A stretch of DNA of 39,824 bases, from NCBI GenBank assembly GCA_018814885.1, contig JAHIYU010000127.1, positions 1-39,824 on the forward strand, given 5' to 3'. Shown here piece after piece: positions 25,401 through 34,257 of this stretch. The DNA comes from a bacterium. GTDB taxonomy: Bacteria > Krumholzibacteriota > Krumholzibacteriia > LZORAL124-64-63. Position 1 is the first letter of the stretch. The number at the start of each line of letters is the position of its first letter. The notes beneath the pieces are model-generated. The model was not told the DNA's origin. It searched no databases and was given only the letters and a program-made list of their open reading frames with translations. A program made the position numbers and the translations under genes.

Positions 25401-28400
25401 GCTGGCGCCGCTCAGGGTCGTCTCGTCCGCGACGCGCATGGCGAAGTTGCCGGCCTCGGTGTAGCTCTGGTCGAAGGTGATCTCGCCGTTGATCAGCCGC
25501 TGGATGGTGAAGCCGAGGGCGCCGCTCCCCGGCACGCCGGCCTCGTCGACCATCTGCAGGTCGATGAAGCGGTCGTCGTCGACCAGCGAACCGGTGGCCG
25601 TGTCCAGCAGGCGCACCGTGACGGGAAAGGTCGCGGGCGGCCCGGCCACGGGGGGGCCGGACGTGTCGACCGTGACCTCGTAGACCAGGCCGTTGGGCAG
25701 CATCTGGATGAGGCCGCTGTAGCCGATGCGGCCGGACGCGTCGCTGACCTCGATGAAGATCTGGCTCGCGACGTCGTACGCCTGCGCCGCGATGTCCACC
25801 ACGCCGACGTCCAGCCGGGACCCGCCCACGAGCAGGACGCCGGGCGCCTCCTGCAGGGTCGGTGTCAGCGCCCGCAGCGTGATGTCGTTGAAGGCGTTGC
25901 CCATGACCACGCCGAACTCGTCGACCAGTTCGATTGTCATCGGGAAGGTGCTCGGCGGTCCCACGTAGGCGGTATCGGGCGCCGTGATCCTGTACTGGGC
26001 GCCCTCCTCCACGAGCACGACGACATCGGCGCCGAGCACCGTGGGATCGGTCGTGTCGTTCACCATGAGGGTCGCGTAGCCGAGGGTCGAGAGCGAGACG
26101 GGGAAGATGATCTCGCCGCCGGCCATGGTCATGCCGTTGTTCAACGGGTTGCCCGGCCCCAGCGATCCCTCGTCGCTGTTCAGAAAGACGTTGTGGCTGT
26201 TGTTGTCGACCAGGTTCCAGTAGTCGTCCACGGCGCGGACCGTGAGCGGGAACTGCAGCATGGCGATCTGCGGATCGGGCGTGCCCGTCTTGCCGTCCAC
26301 CTCGGGTCCGCCCGGCTGATGGGTCTCGCCGGGGGCGATGACCACGAGCCTCTGGAGCTCGCCGGCCGAAACCTCGACCACGCTGGTGTCGGCGCGCGAC
26401 GGCTGGGCGAGGTCGTGGGCCCTGAGCTCCTGGTCGGCCGCGGTGCGGAAACGGATGTCGAAATCCCTGCTGCCGTCCGCCTCGAGGGCCACGTTGTTGG
26501 CCGAGAGGATGTCGGAGAAGCCGCTGGTCTCCAGGTGCGCCACCGGTTGCGACGGCACGGGGTTCCACCAGGCGTCCAGGGCGGTGACCGTGGCCGTGGC
26601 CGTCCCGCCGGCCGTCAGCGGCAGCGGGTTGCCGAACTTGCCCGGCGCCTCGCCGGGCGTGACCGTCTCGCCGGGCAACACGACCTGCAGGTACGCGTAG
26701 GCGCCGGGGAAGACCGTGAACGTGTTGCTGGCGCCCGTGCGCCCGTAGATGTCGTCGGTGGCCGAGATCGTGACGTCCACGCCGGCGCGGGTGATGCGCG
26801 AGCTGCCCCGCCAGACGCCCTCCACCAGGCCGCTGCCGAAGCCGTCCTGCAGGCTGACGCGCAGCGGCGAGAGGACGTCGCCGTCCATGTCGACCGAGAG
26901 CGACACGGAATCGTGGAAGGCCGCGATGTGGTTGCCGAAGGCGTCGCGGGCGATGACGGTGAGATTGGGCAGCCAGGCGCCGGCCTGATGGTCGGGCACC
27001 GGCTCCAGCGCGTCGCCGGGCAGGGGGTTGGTGTTGTTGTTGACGCCGATGTCGAAGTGATCGATCACGCCCGCCTCGACGGGGATCAGCACCGTGCCGA
27101 TCTGCCCGCCCGACAGGTTCTCGACGCTGATGACCTGCTGGTTGGGATCCTCCAGGGTCCGCAGCGTCACGGAGTAAATCGCCGTGTTGGTGTTGAGCGT
27201 CTGGGGATTGACGGGCAGCACCGCCTGGAGATCCGTGCTGTCGAAGTCGAAATCGATGGGGAGCGCGGGGTCCCAGGGATTGACGGGGTTGTAGAACGTG
27301 TCCGTCGCGTGGACCGTCACGTTGAAGGGCGTGCCGGCGTCCTGGGGGGTGGGCGTGCCCAGCTTGCCCGGCGGATCGAGGGCGCCCTGGTCGAGGGACT
27401 CGCCGGGCGCGACGATCACCATGCGCGAGTAGACGTTGGGCGACACCTCCACCTCTTCCGACTGGCTGTCGTCGAGACCGCTGACGGTTCCGCGCAGGAC
27501 CATGTCGCCTGAGGTCGTGAAGATGACCTTGACGCCCAGGGTGCCGCTCAGGGTGACGATCGCCGCCTCGTTGATGGAACCGTCGCCGTTCATGAGGATG
27601 AAGTATCCGGTCGGGCAGGAGAGGGCGACCGTGCGCGTGCCCGAGACGAGGTTGCCGTAGGGGTCCACCGCGCGCAGGGTCACCGGCTCGATGATGTAGC
27701 CGGCCGTGCTCGCCGTGGGCATGCCGATGTTCCCGGTGAAGACGGGATCGCTCAGGCCCGGCGTCCAGGTCTGGCCGGGATATGTGAAGAGCACCTTCTC
27801 CATGGGCCCGGCGTTGACCTGGAAGGTGCCGGACTCCGCGATCACGCCCGTGTTGCTGTCGATGATCAGACGCACGCTGAAGGCGCGCTTGGTCACCTGC
27901 ACCGCGGCGTTGAGCACGCCGTCGACGAAGTTGTTGGTGCTGGTGATCAGGTAGTCGGCGCTCTCGTCCGTGGCCCCGATGCGCACGCGCATGGACACCG
28001 GACCGTTGTAGTCGAAGATGTTGTCGAAGGAATCGTAGGCGCGGACGCGGATCAGGAAGGGATTGGTCGTGGCCTGGATGGTGGTGGTGTCGAAGACCGC
28101 GTAGTCGAAGGAGAAGTGGTCCAGCCCGGCGGGGTTGACCTGCACGTGGCTGGCGTTCGAGGTCGTGACGGGACCGCTCGCCTGCACCGTCACCTGGCGC
28201 AGACCGGACGTCATCAGGGTGATCATCTGATCCAGCTCGACGTTGCTGCTCATGGGCCCGCCCGGGGGGAGCAGCACGCCGGGCGCGGGATCGTCCACGG
28301 ACCAGGCCAGGGTCGGATAGGGCCCCGCGTCCACCGGGTTCCAGTACTGGTCGGTGGCGTGGACGTCGACGCCGTTGAAGGCGAAGCTCGAGATCTGGGC

Positions 28401-29222
28401 GTTGGGCGTACCGCTCTTGCCGGGGCTCATGCCCGGCGTCAGGGTCTCGCCGGGCAGCAGGAGCACGACCCTGCTCAGCGCGCCGGGGTACAGCGGCGAG
28501 ACGAGGGCGCTGCCGGTCGCGGGTCCCGGCTGATACGGATAGGTGACGGTGTTGAGGGCGTCGATCGTGTTCTGGTGGAGCAGGGTGTCGGTACCCTGCA
28601 GGATCACGTCGACGATCGCCACGCCGAGCACGAAGCTGCCGCCGGGGATCGTGAAGGTGGGACCGGCGGTGAAATGCCCGATGTCGGGCGTGAGCATGAC
28701 GTTGTCGTCGAAGTTCTTGACCGGGACGTTGCCGTCGTCGCGCGCCGTGACGGTCAGCGACAGGATCTGTCCCACGTACTTGTCGCCCGCGGGGACGGTG
28801 ATGTCGATGTGATCCACGTAGTCGTAGCAGTTCATCGCGATCTCGGCGAAGGGCACCGAGCCGTCGTCGAGGTCGGCCGCGCGGAGGCGCACGGGCTGTC
28901 CGGCATCGCGGAAGTAGAGGTTGCTGAAGATGCGCTCGCCGTTCTGGAGATACCCCGGGGAGGGGAGCGTCGCCGGGACGTCCGGGGACGCCAGGAAGGC
29001 GTTCACGTAGTCCGCATCGGTGTCGGTCGAGCCGTCGCCGTTCACGGCGCGCACGAGCACGTCGAACTGCTCGTAGATCGTCACCAAGGGTCTCCCCTCG
29101 ACGATCTCGGGCGAGATGACCGTGATTTCCAGGTGATCGAAGGCCTGGGCGGCGCCGGGGGCGATCAGCAGCGCCAGGGCGCCGGCGGCGATCGATTTCT
29201 GGAAGCGTTTGCGCAAATTCAT
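22449..29222 (-). CDS. giant secreted repeat protein with FlgD/T9SS-like C-terminal domain
   Basis: A 2257-residue exported protein (signal MNLRKRFQKSIAAGALALLI, cleavage after AQA). The chain is made of Ig-like beta domains. One repeat, pattern PGE(T/S)-x-PG...GK-x-G-x-P...V-x-A-x-D-x-(Y/F/W)WN-x-V, occurs about seven times, near residues 257, 482, 605, 850, 964, 1291 and 1627. A second, Y(E/R)(I/V)...P-x-TAxVG-x-P-x-(S/T)F, occurs about six times near 1081, 1186, 1415, 1520, 1746 and 1850. The last ~90 residues (NRPNPFRAGSQTTKI, LTIYDLYGAVV, WDGRNDAGYVVGNGGYICRV) form a FlgD/T9SS type A sorting-like domain. AGGA lies 5 bases before the ATG. Probably a cell-surface or released filament or adhesin; no enzyme domain is visible. 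Confidence 0.88.
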   Translation of the reverse strand: MNLRKRFQKSIAAGALALLIAPGAAQAFDHLEITVISPEIVEGRPLVTIYEQFDVLVRAVNGDGSTDTDADYVNAFLASPDVPATLPSPGYLQNGERIFSNLYFRDAGQPVRLRAADLDDGSVPFAEIAMNCYDYVDHIDITVPAGDKYVGQILSLTVTARDDGNVPVKNFDDNVMLTPDIGHFTAGPTFTIPGGSFVLGVAIVDVILQGTDTLLHQNTIDALNTVTYPYQPGPATGSALVSPLYPGALSRVVLLLPGETLTPGMSPGKSGTPNAQISSFAFNGVDVHATDQYWNPVDAGPYPTLAWSVDDPAPGVLLPPGGPMSSNVELDQMITLMTSGLRQVTVQASGPVTTSNASHVQVNPAGLDHFSFDYAVFDTTTIQATTNPFLIRVRAYDSFDNIFDYNGPVSMRVRIGATDESADYLITSTNNFVDGVLNAAVQVTKRAFSVRLIIDSNTGVIAESGTFQVNAGPMEKVLFTYPGQTWTPGLSDPVFTGNIGMPTASTAGYIIEPVTLRAVDPYGNLVSGTRTVALSCPTGYFILMNGDGSINEAAIVTLSGTLGVKVIFTTSGDMVLRGTVSGLDDSQSEEVEVSPNVYSRMVIVAPGESLDQGALDPPGKLGTPTPQDAGTPFNVTVHATDTFYNPVNPWDPALPIDFDFDSTDLQAVLPVNPQTLNTNTAIYSVTLRTLEDPNQQVISVENLSGGQIGTVLIPVEAGVIDHFDIGVNNNTNPLPGDALEPVPDHQAGAWLPNLTVIARDAFGNHIAAFHDSVSLSVDMDGDVLSPLRVSLQDGFGSGLVEGVWRGSSRITRAGVDVTISATDDIYGRTGASNTFTVFPGAYAYLQVVLPGETVTPGEAPGKFGNPLPLTAGGTATATVTALDAWWNPVPSQPVAHLETSGFSDILSANNVALEADGSRDFDIRFRTAADQELRAHDLAQPSRADTSVVEVSAGELQRLVVIAPGETHQPGGPEVDGKTGTPDPQIAMLQFPLTVRAVDDYWNLVDNNSHNVFLNSDEGSLGPGNPLNNGMTMAGGEIIFPVSLSTLGYATLMVNDTTDPTVLGADVVVLVEEGAQYRITAPDTAYVGPPSTFPMTIELVDEFGVVMGNAFNDITLRALTPTLQEAPGVLLVGGSRLDVGVVDIAAQAYDVASQIFIEVSDASGRIGYSGLIQMLPNGLVYEVTVDTSGPPVAGPPATFPVTVRLLDTATGSLVDDDRFIDLQMVDEAGVPGSGALGFTIQRLINGEITFDQSYTEAGNFAMRVADETTLSGASPLFAIAPDGYKQLQIIAPGETPQPGHAGYAGTGKSGAPDDQRSGEFFPLTVRAVDQYWNLVDTFSSGIVHLGAADDAFDLPNNPSSNDVPLVNGVRVFNAFLVAEGEVGVTVNDLGDPGLPGQTVRIPVLAAYVYEFTVPATAQTGGLPGFPMIVRLVHPDTGVLITAAYNRVDLTPLRADHSPGPGVLGTDEVYLVGGISVIPDQSYDALEDLVIRASDDYGRQAFSAPPVAMETGGLYYAVTAPATATVGGPASFTLAAELIDSNTGGRVTGHDGLFNIEVFSASTGEPGGGVLGTIQQTMTDGYALVDQTYTLAGEVYFRVFDVVGDSGVSNSCRMIADGFKQLQIVAPGETPSPGAEEGDGKSGEPLVQSAGEPFPVELRAVDQFWNVVSSLNGGAIELTCSEEDLFAWQNPGDFHAPFINGRRSVGVILDGAGNLALFAADNQNPSASSGQVVIPVAEAAYEIVVPDTAYVGPPSTFAVEVRLVNQGTGEPVPSSGGFTMTALRYDWTPAADVLGVGASSLLLGEAVITNQTYGAAEDIVIRVADQRGREAYSDVITVIPVGVTYEIVAADTVVAGEPWILEVRRVDTVTGRLVVGYDETFDVAAINAWSGAPRPDPLLTPSGVLRFVYGTTHEGSLVLSDQSYDRAESIYLRVTDDAGGDVLSHVITVIASDARRFRVALEELDGTPLDRVLRPDQQIRAAVFAEDQGGNAVPGAQVSFSIVRGDASLGPSRAPEAVALTDYYGRAAMVLQTTDFGENDVLLQVRVDDLPYEEVLIDLAGPPTTTPGFRGVADAYLDGWYVTFDTIITLTARAGVPDMGTSIYFDVNQGDGVTPLTPYDESFILADLSDEEPGVHVLRFYAEEDGGTREALRSVKLYTAQSLNLEQPISNRPNPFRAGSQTTKIIFAPTSSGTATLTIYDLYGAVVMIEHMDATAGVESWFDWDGRNDAGYVVGNGGYICRVTGPGYDLRRKIAVVK

Positions 29223-29653
29223 GGTGTTCCTGCCGCGGTAGTGTCGAATGACGTTTCTCTCCCACGAACTGACCGTGCAGATTGCATAGCCAAGTGCTTG
29301 AAACGGGAGTACCTACACGGGACGGTCAGGGTGGGTGCAAGCCATATGCCATGGGTGAGCGCGGGGGCGACTTTCGTATCTCGTTATATCCCTGATGATT
29401 GCGCGAACGGCGGGGCGCCCGGGCAAGGGCGCGCGCGCGGGCGGGGGTCGAAGACCTTGCAGAAACCACGCGGAACCGATACGAGCCGTACGGCGACCGC
29501 TCAACCCGGTGGAAAGCCGTCTGATACGGATCCACCGACCGCCGCCTCGGCGCTTGCGCAATCCGCGGGCATGGCTTTCATTTGGGGCCTCGTCGACGGC
29601 CCGGCGACGGTGCCGCGGCCGCGTTCCCTCCCCGGTTTTTCGAGGCGGAAGCA
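29223..29653. other. 431-base divergent intergenic region
   Basis: It separates the giant-protein operon from the saccharopine dehydrogenase-like gene and should hold both promoters. On the minus strand TATAAC (29388-29383) is the best -10 candidate for the operon but has no convincing -35. CTGACCGT (29269-29276) and ACGGTCAG (29322-29329) form a spaced inverted repeat that could be an operator. The sequence holds no convincing gene. It is very GC-rich between 29400 and 29640. Confidence 0.5.
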
Positions 29654-30994
29654 ATGAAGCAGGTTCTCGTACTCGGCGCCGGCAAGAGCTCGCCGTACCT
29701 GATCGACAGTCTCTCGAGGTTCGCGGCCGCCGAGGACTGGTTCGTCACCGTGGGCGATCTCGACATCGAGATGGCCGCCGGCCGCATCGGCGGGCACGGG
29801 CGGGCCAGGGCCGTCCACTTCGACGTGAACGACTCCGTCCTGCGCGACAAGTACATCGGCGAAGCCGACCTCGTGGTGAATTTCCTGGCGCCCAAGTTCC
29901 AGACGCTCGTCGCCTGGGACTGCGTCCAGCACGGCACGCACATGATCTCCGCCTCCTACCGCACCCAGAAGCTGCGCGACCTCGACGTCGACGCGCGCCG
30001 CCAGGGCGTGCTCATCCTGGCGGAGATGGGACTCGATCCGGGCATCGACAACATGTCCGCGATGGCGCTGATCGACCGCCTGCACGGCGCAGGCGGACGG
30101 ATCACCAGCTTCTGTTCGTACGGCAGCGGCATCCCCGCCGCGGACCAGGAGCACAATCCCTTCCGCTACGTCATCACCTGGAATCCGCGCAACGTGGTGA
30201 TGTCGGCGGAGCACGGCGCGCAGTTCATGGAGGAGGGGCGGATAAAGATCGTGCCCTACCATCACGTCTTCCATCACACCTGGCGCGTCGAGGTGGACGG
30301 CGTGGGCGCGCTGGAGGCATATCCCAACCGCGATTCTCTGTCGTACATGCAGGCCTTCGGTCTGGACCACGTCCACACCATGATCCGCGGCACGCTGCGC
30401 TATCCGGGCTGGAGCGAGACCTGGGCGCGCATCGTGCAGCTGGGTCTGCCCAACGAGACCCTGCGCATCCCCAACCTGGCCGACCGCACCTACGCCGAGG
30501 TGGTGGAGATGTTCCTGCCGCTGAACGTCTCCGGCCCCAAGATGGACACGCGCGTGGCGCGGTTCCTGGGCATCAGCCCCACCGGCTCCGTCATCGAGAA
30601 GATGCGCTGGCTGGGTCTTTTCGACAACACGCCGACCGGCTGCCGGGGCGACACGTCCGCCCACATGCTGGTCGAGCTCCTCGAGCGCAAGCTGCCGCTG
30701 CGCGACGGGCATCGCGACATGGTGGTGCTGAAGCACGACCTGGAGGTCGCGTTCGGCGACGGGCCCGTCGAGCGCATCGAATCCACCCTGGTGGCCAGGG
30801 GCGAGCCGGGCGGCTTCACGGCCATGGCCAAGACGGTCGGCGGCCCCGCGGCCCTGGCGGCGCGCATGATCCTGCGCGGCGAGCTGGACCTGACCGGCTG
30901 CCTGATACCCACCGAACCGGCCATCTACGAACCGGTGCTGGCGGCGCTGGCGGCGGACGGGATCGCGTTCACGGAGAAGGTCGCGGCGATCTGA
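29654..30994 (+). CDS. saccharopine dehydrogenase-family oxidoreductase
   Basis: A 446-residue enzyme of the saccharopine dehydrogenase/reductase family (LYS9-like). It starts with a Rossmann motif, VLVLGAGKSSPYLIDSL, continues with ADLVVNFLAPKF and CVQHGTHMISASY, then MGLDPGIDNMSAM and TSFCSYGSGIPAA, the substrate region of LYS9-type reductases. The C-terminal third forms the alpha/beta catalytic domain. It probably acts on a glutamate-derived or aminoadipate-semialdehyde adduct in lysine metabolism, or carboxynorspermidine-type substrates; which one cannot be read. The ATG at 29654 has GAGGCGGA upstream; the longer frame to the left has no homology. Followed by an amino-acid symporter, it may be part of amino-acid catabolism. 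Confidence 0.82.
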   Translation: MKQVLVLGAGKSSPYLIDSLSRFAAAEDWFVTVGDLDIEMAAGRIGGHGRARAVHFDVNDSVLRDKYIGEADLVVNFLAPKFQTLVAWDCVQHGTHMISASYRTQKLRDLDVDARRQGVLILAEMGLDPGIDNMSAMALIDRLHGAGGRITSFCSYGSGIPAADQEHNPFRYVITWNPRNVVMSAEHGAQFMEEGRIKIVPYHHVFHHTWRVEVDGVGALEAYPNRDSLSYMQAFGLDHVHTMIRGTLRYPGWSETWARIVQLGLPNETLRIPNLADRTYAEVVEMFLPLNVSGPKMDTRVARFLGISPTGSVIEKMRWLGLFDNTPTGCRGDTSAHMLVELLERKLPLRDGHRDMVVLKHDLEVAFGDGPVERIESTLVARGEPGGFTAMAKTVGGPAALAARMILRGELDLTGCLIPTEPAIYEPVLAALAADGIAFTEKVAAI

Positions 30995-31018
30995 TGGTCG
31001 CTTTGATCGATGGGGCGA

Positions 31019-31041
31019 AGCCCCCCGGGGGGGGGGGCCAG
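31019..31041. repeat. C6/G11 homopolymer palindrome
   Basis: A run of six C is followed directly by eleven G (31021-31037) in the gap between the dehydrogenase and symporter genes. It can form a hairpin and is the longest homopolymer I noticed in the window. It has no U-run. Confidence 0.6.
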
Positions 31042-31121
31042 CCGTTCGTTGACGATCGGCCGCCGCTCTGGAACAATACCGCGAACCCGTTGCAGGCCTG
31101 TATTCTGGCGATCGGATACGC

Positions 31122-32789
<1,668 letters not shown>

Positions 32790-33108
32790 GTCGACGGCGG
32801 GCCGTCGTCCGCTCGGCTCATCTGTCCGGCGCCATCCGCCGCTTCTGGGTGCGCCGGCCGGCGTCAACAGACAAGCAGCGCCAGGCATCTGTTTTTCTCG
32901 TGGTGTAACCCCCTGCAGGGGCGGCGCACATGATGTCGGATATCGGTGTTCCCGCATATGCTACCATGTGACGGGACGCGCCTTCAAGCCGGAGCACGCG
33001 ATCGAGCCCGCCGGACGGGCGTGATCGGGCTTGTCGCCCGGCGACGGAGATGCTTATTTTCCCCCCTGTCGCCAGAACCGCAAGCCGCTCGAGCCGGAGA
33101 AGGACACC
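32790..33108. other. 319-base intergenic region
   Basis: It contains a hairpin right after the symporter stop (CGACGG/CCGTCG, 32792-32807) without a U-run, a CCCCTGCAGGGG palindrome near 32911, and a candidate promoter for the methyltransferase (33031-33059). I see no gene. Confidence 0.55.
33031..33059 (+). promoter_or_regulatory. candidate promoter of the methyltransferase gene
   Basis: TTGTCG (33031-33036, 4 of 6 to consensus) and TTATTT (33054-33059) are spaced by 17 bases, about 50 bases before the start codon at 33109. Confidence 0.4.
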
Positions 33109-33933
33109 ATGCCCATGTCCAAGCTGGATCCCAAGACCAGTGTCGAACTCACCGCCGCCACCGCCGACAAGCACCGTCTCTACGAGGATGCCGTGCAGAA
33201 CCCGGCGGCCGAGGTCGAGTTCATCGACCGCGTCTACCGCGGCGAGTTCGACCGCCTGCCCCGCGACCTGCGCGAGGACTTCTGCGGCACCCTGAACCTG
33301 GGCTGCGCGTGGGTCCGCGAGCGCGCGGACAACACCGTGCTGGGCGTGGACCTGGACGGCCCCACGCTCGACTGGGGCCGCGCGCACAACGTGGCGCCGC
33401 TCGGTGCCGCCGCCGCGCGCGTGACCATGGTGCAGGACGACGTGCGCAACGTGAGCGCACCGTCCGCGGACGTGATCGCCGCCACCAACTTCTCGTGGTG
33501 GGGCCTCCATACCCGCGAGGAGCTGCTGGCCTACCTCCGCAACTGCCGCCGGTCCCTGCGCGCGGCAGGCATGCTCATGCTGGACATCTACGGCGGCCCC
33601 GAGGCGCAGGTGCTCCAGCTCGAGGAACGCGAGTGCGAAGGCTACACCTACGTGTGGGACCAGGATCTCTTCAACCCCATCACCCACGAGTACCGCTGCA
33701 GGATCCATTTCCAGTTTCCGGACGGCAGCGAGCTGAACGACGCCTTCGCCTACCACTGGCGCCTGTGGACCGTGCCCGAGGTCCGCGACCTGCTGTCGGA
33801 CGCCGGCTTCCGCAAGGTTGAAGTTTTTTGGGAAGGTGCCGATGATCAGGGGGAACCCGACGGGGACTTCCAGGTGAGCGTCGAGGGCGACACCTCCCCG
33901 GCCTGGATCGCATACATCGTAGCCTTTCGTTGA
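33109..33933 (+). CDS. class I SAM-dependent methyltransferase
   Basis: A 274-residue soluble protein. Residues ~50-90 hold the SAM-binding core in the variant LREDFCGTLNLGCAWVRE, then VLGVDLDGPTLDWGRAHN (acidic loop), and VQDDVRNV as motif II. Motif III-like AAGMLMLDIYGG follows. The pattern DFCGT...VGVDLD...WGxxHN marks a small family of uncharacterised class I methyltransferases. The C-terminal part has FQFPDGSELNDAFAYHWRLWT, typical of substrate-binding lids in small-molecule methyltransferases. The ATG at 33109 has AAGGA 5 bases upstream. It is followed 16 bases later by a small zinc-finger-like protein, probably in the same transcript. Substrate unknown. Confidence 0.8.
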   Translation: MPMSKLDPKTSVELTAATADKHRLYEDAVQNPAAEVEFIDRVYRGEFDRLPRDLREDFCGTLNLGCAWVRERADNTVLGVDLDGPTLDWGRAHNVAPLGAAAARVTMVQDDVRNVSAPSADVIAATNFSWWGLHTREELLAYLRNCRRSLRAAGMLMLDIYGGPEAQVLQLEERECEGYTYVWDQDLFNPITHEYRCRIHFQFPDGSELNDAFAYHWRLWTVPEVRDLLSDAGFRKVEVFWEGADDQGEPDGDFQVSVEGDTSPAWIAYIVAFR

Positions 33934-33949
33934 CCTGCAGGAGAGGGAG

Positions 33950-34177
33950 ATGATGGTCGCTGGCGAATGCTCCTGGTGCGGCGCGGAGATCGAGGAAGGC
34001 GGCGTTGCCTTCAGGGGAATCCTGTTCTGTTCGACCGATTGCCGGGAGGACTGGAACGACGACAACGCCGACGTCGGCGACATCGACCTCGACGAGTTCG
34101 AGGAACGCGACCTGCTTGCGGACGAGCTGGAGGAGTTCGAGGGCGAACTGCCCCTCGACGAAGCGGAGGACTTCTGA
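33950..34177 (+). CDS. small acidic zinc-finger-like protein
   Basis: A 75-residue protein with CSWCGAEIEEGGVAFRGILFCSTDC near the N-terminus: two Cys pairs (C-x2-C and C-x4-C) about 17 residues apart, arranged like a treble-clef or rubredoxin-type zinc site. The remaining ~40 residues are almost all acidic (ERDLLADELEEFEGELPLDE). It is too short for an enzyme; a metal-binding, chaperone-like or nucleic-acid-mimic role is possible. AGGAG sits 6 bases before ATG 33950; ATG 33953 is an alternative. It lies directly after the methyltransferase and converges on the HesB-like selenoprotein gene, sharing its terminator. Confidence 0.7.
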   Translation: MMVAGECSWCGAEIEEGGVAFRGILFCSTDCREDWNDDNADVGDIDLDEFEERDLLADELEEFEGELPLDEAEDF

Positions 34178-34206
34178 GATCCCGCCCCGGCCGCGGCATC
34201 TCGCGG

Positions 34207-34238
34207 AAAAAGGGAGAGCCCCATGGCTCTCCCTTTTT
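34207..34238. terminator. strong bidirectional terminator
   Basis: AAAAAGGGAGAGCC (34207-34220) pairs perfectly with GGCTCTCCCTTTTT (34225-34238) around a 4-base loop. It has a U-run in both directions and serves the zinc-finger-like gene and the HesB-like gene. Confidence 0.92.
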
Positions 34239-34257
34239 CGGTGCCGTAGCGCGGCGA

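Noticed and set aside
24576..27512. Long plus-strand open frame antisense to the giant repeat gene
   Set aside because: High GC content produces long antisense frames. Its protein is Arg/Gly/His/Val-rich low-complexity sequence with no motifs, while the minus strand gives a coherent repeat protein.
29269..29329. CTGACCGT...ACGGTCAG inverted repeat as an operator or attachment site
   Set aside because: Eight-base arms 45 bases apart can occur by chance in GC-rich DNA, and nothing else supports a site.
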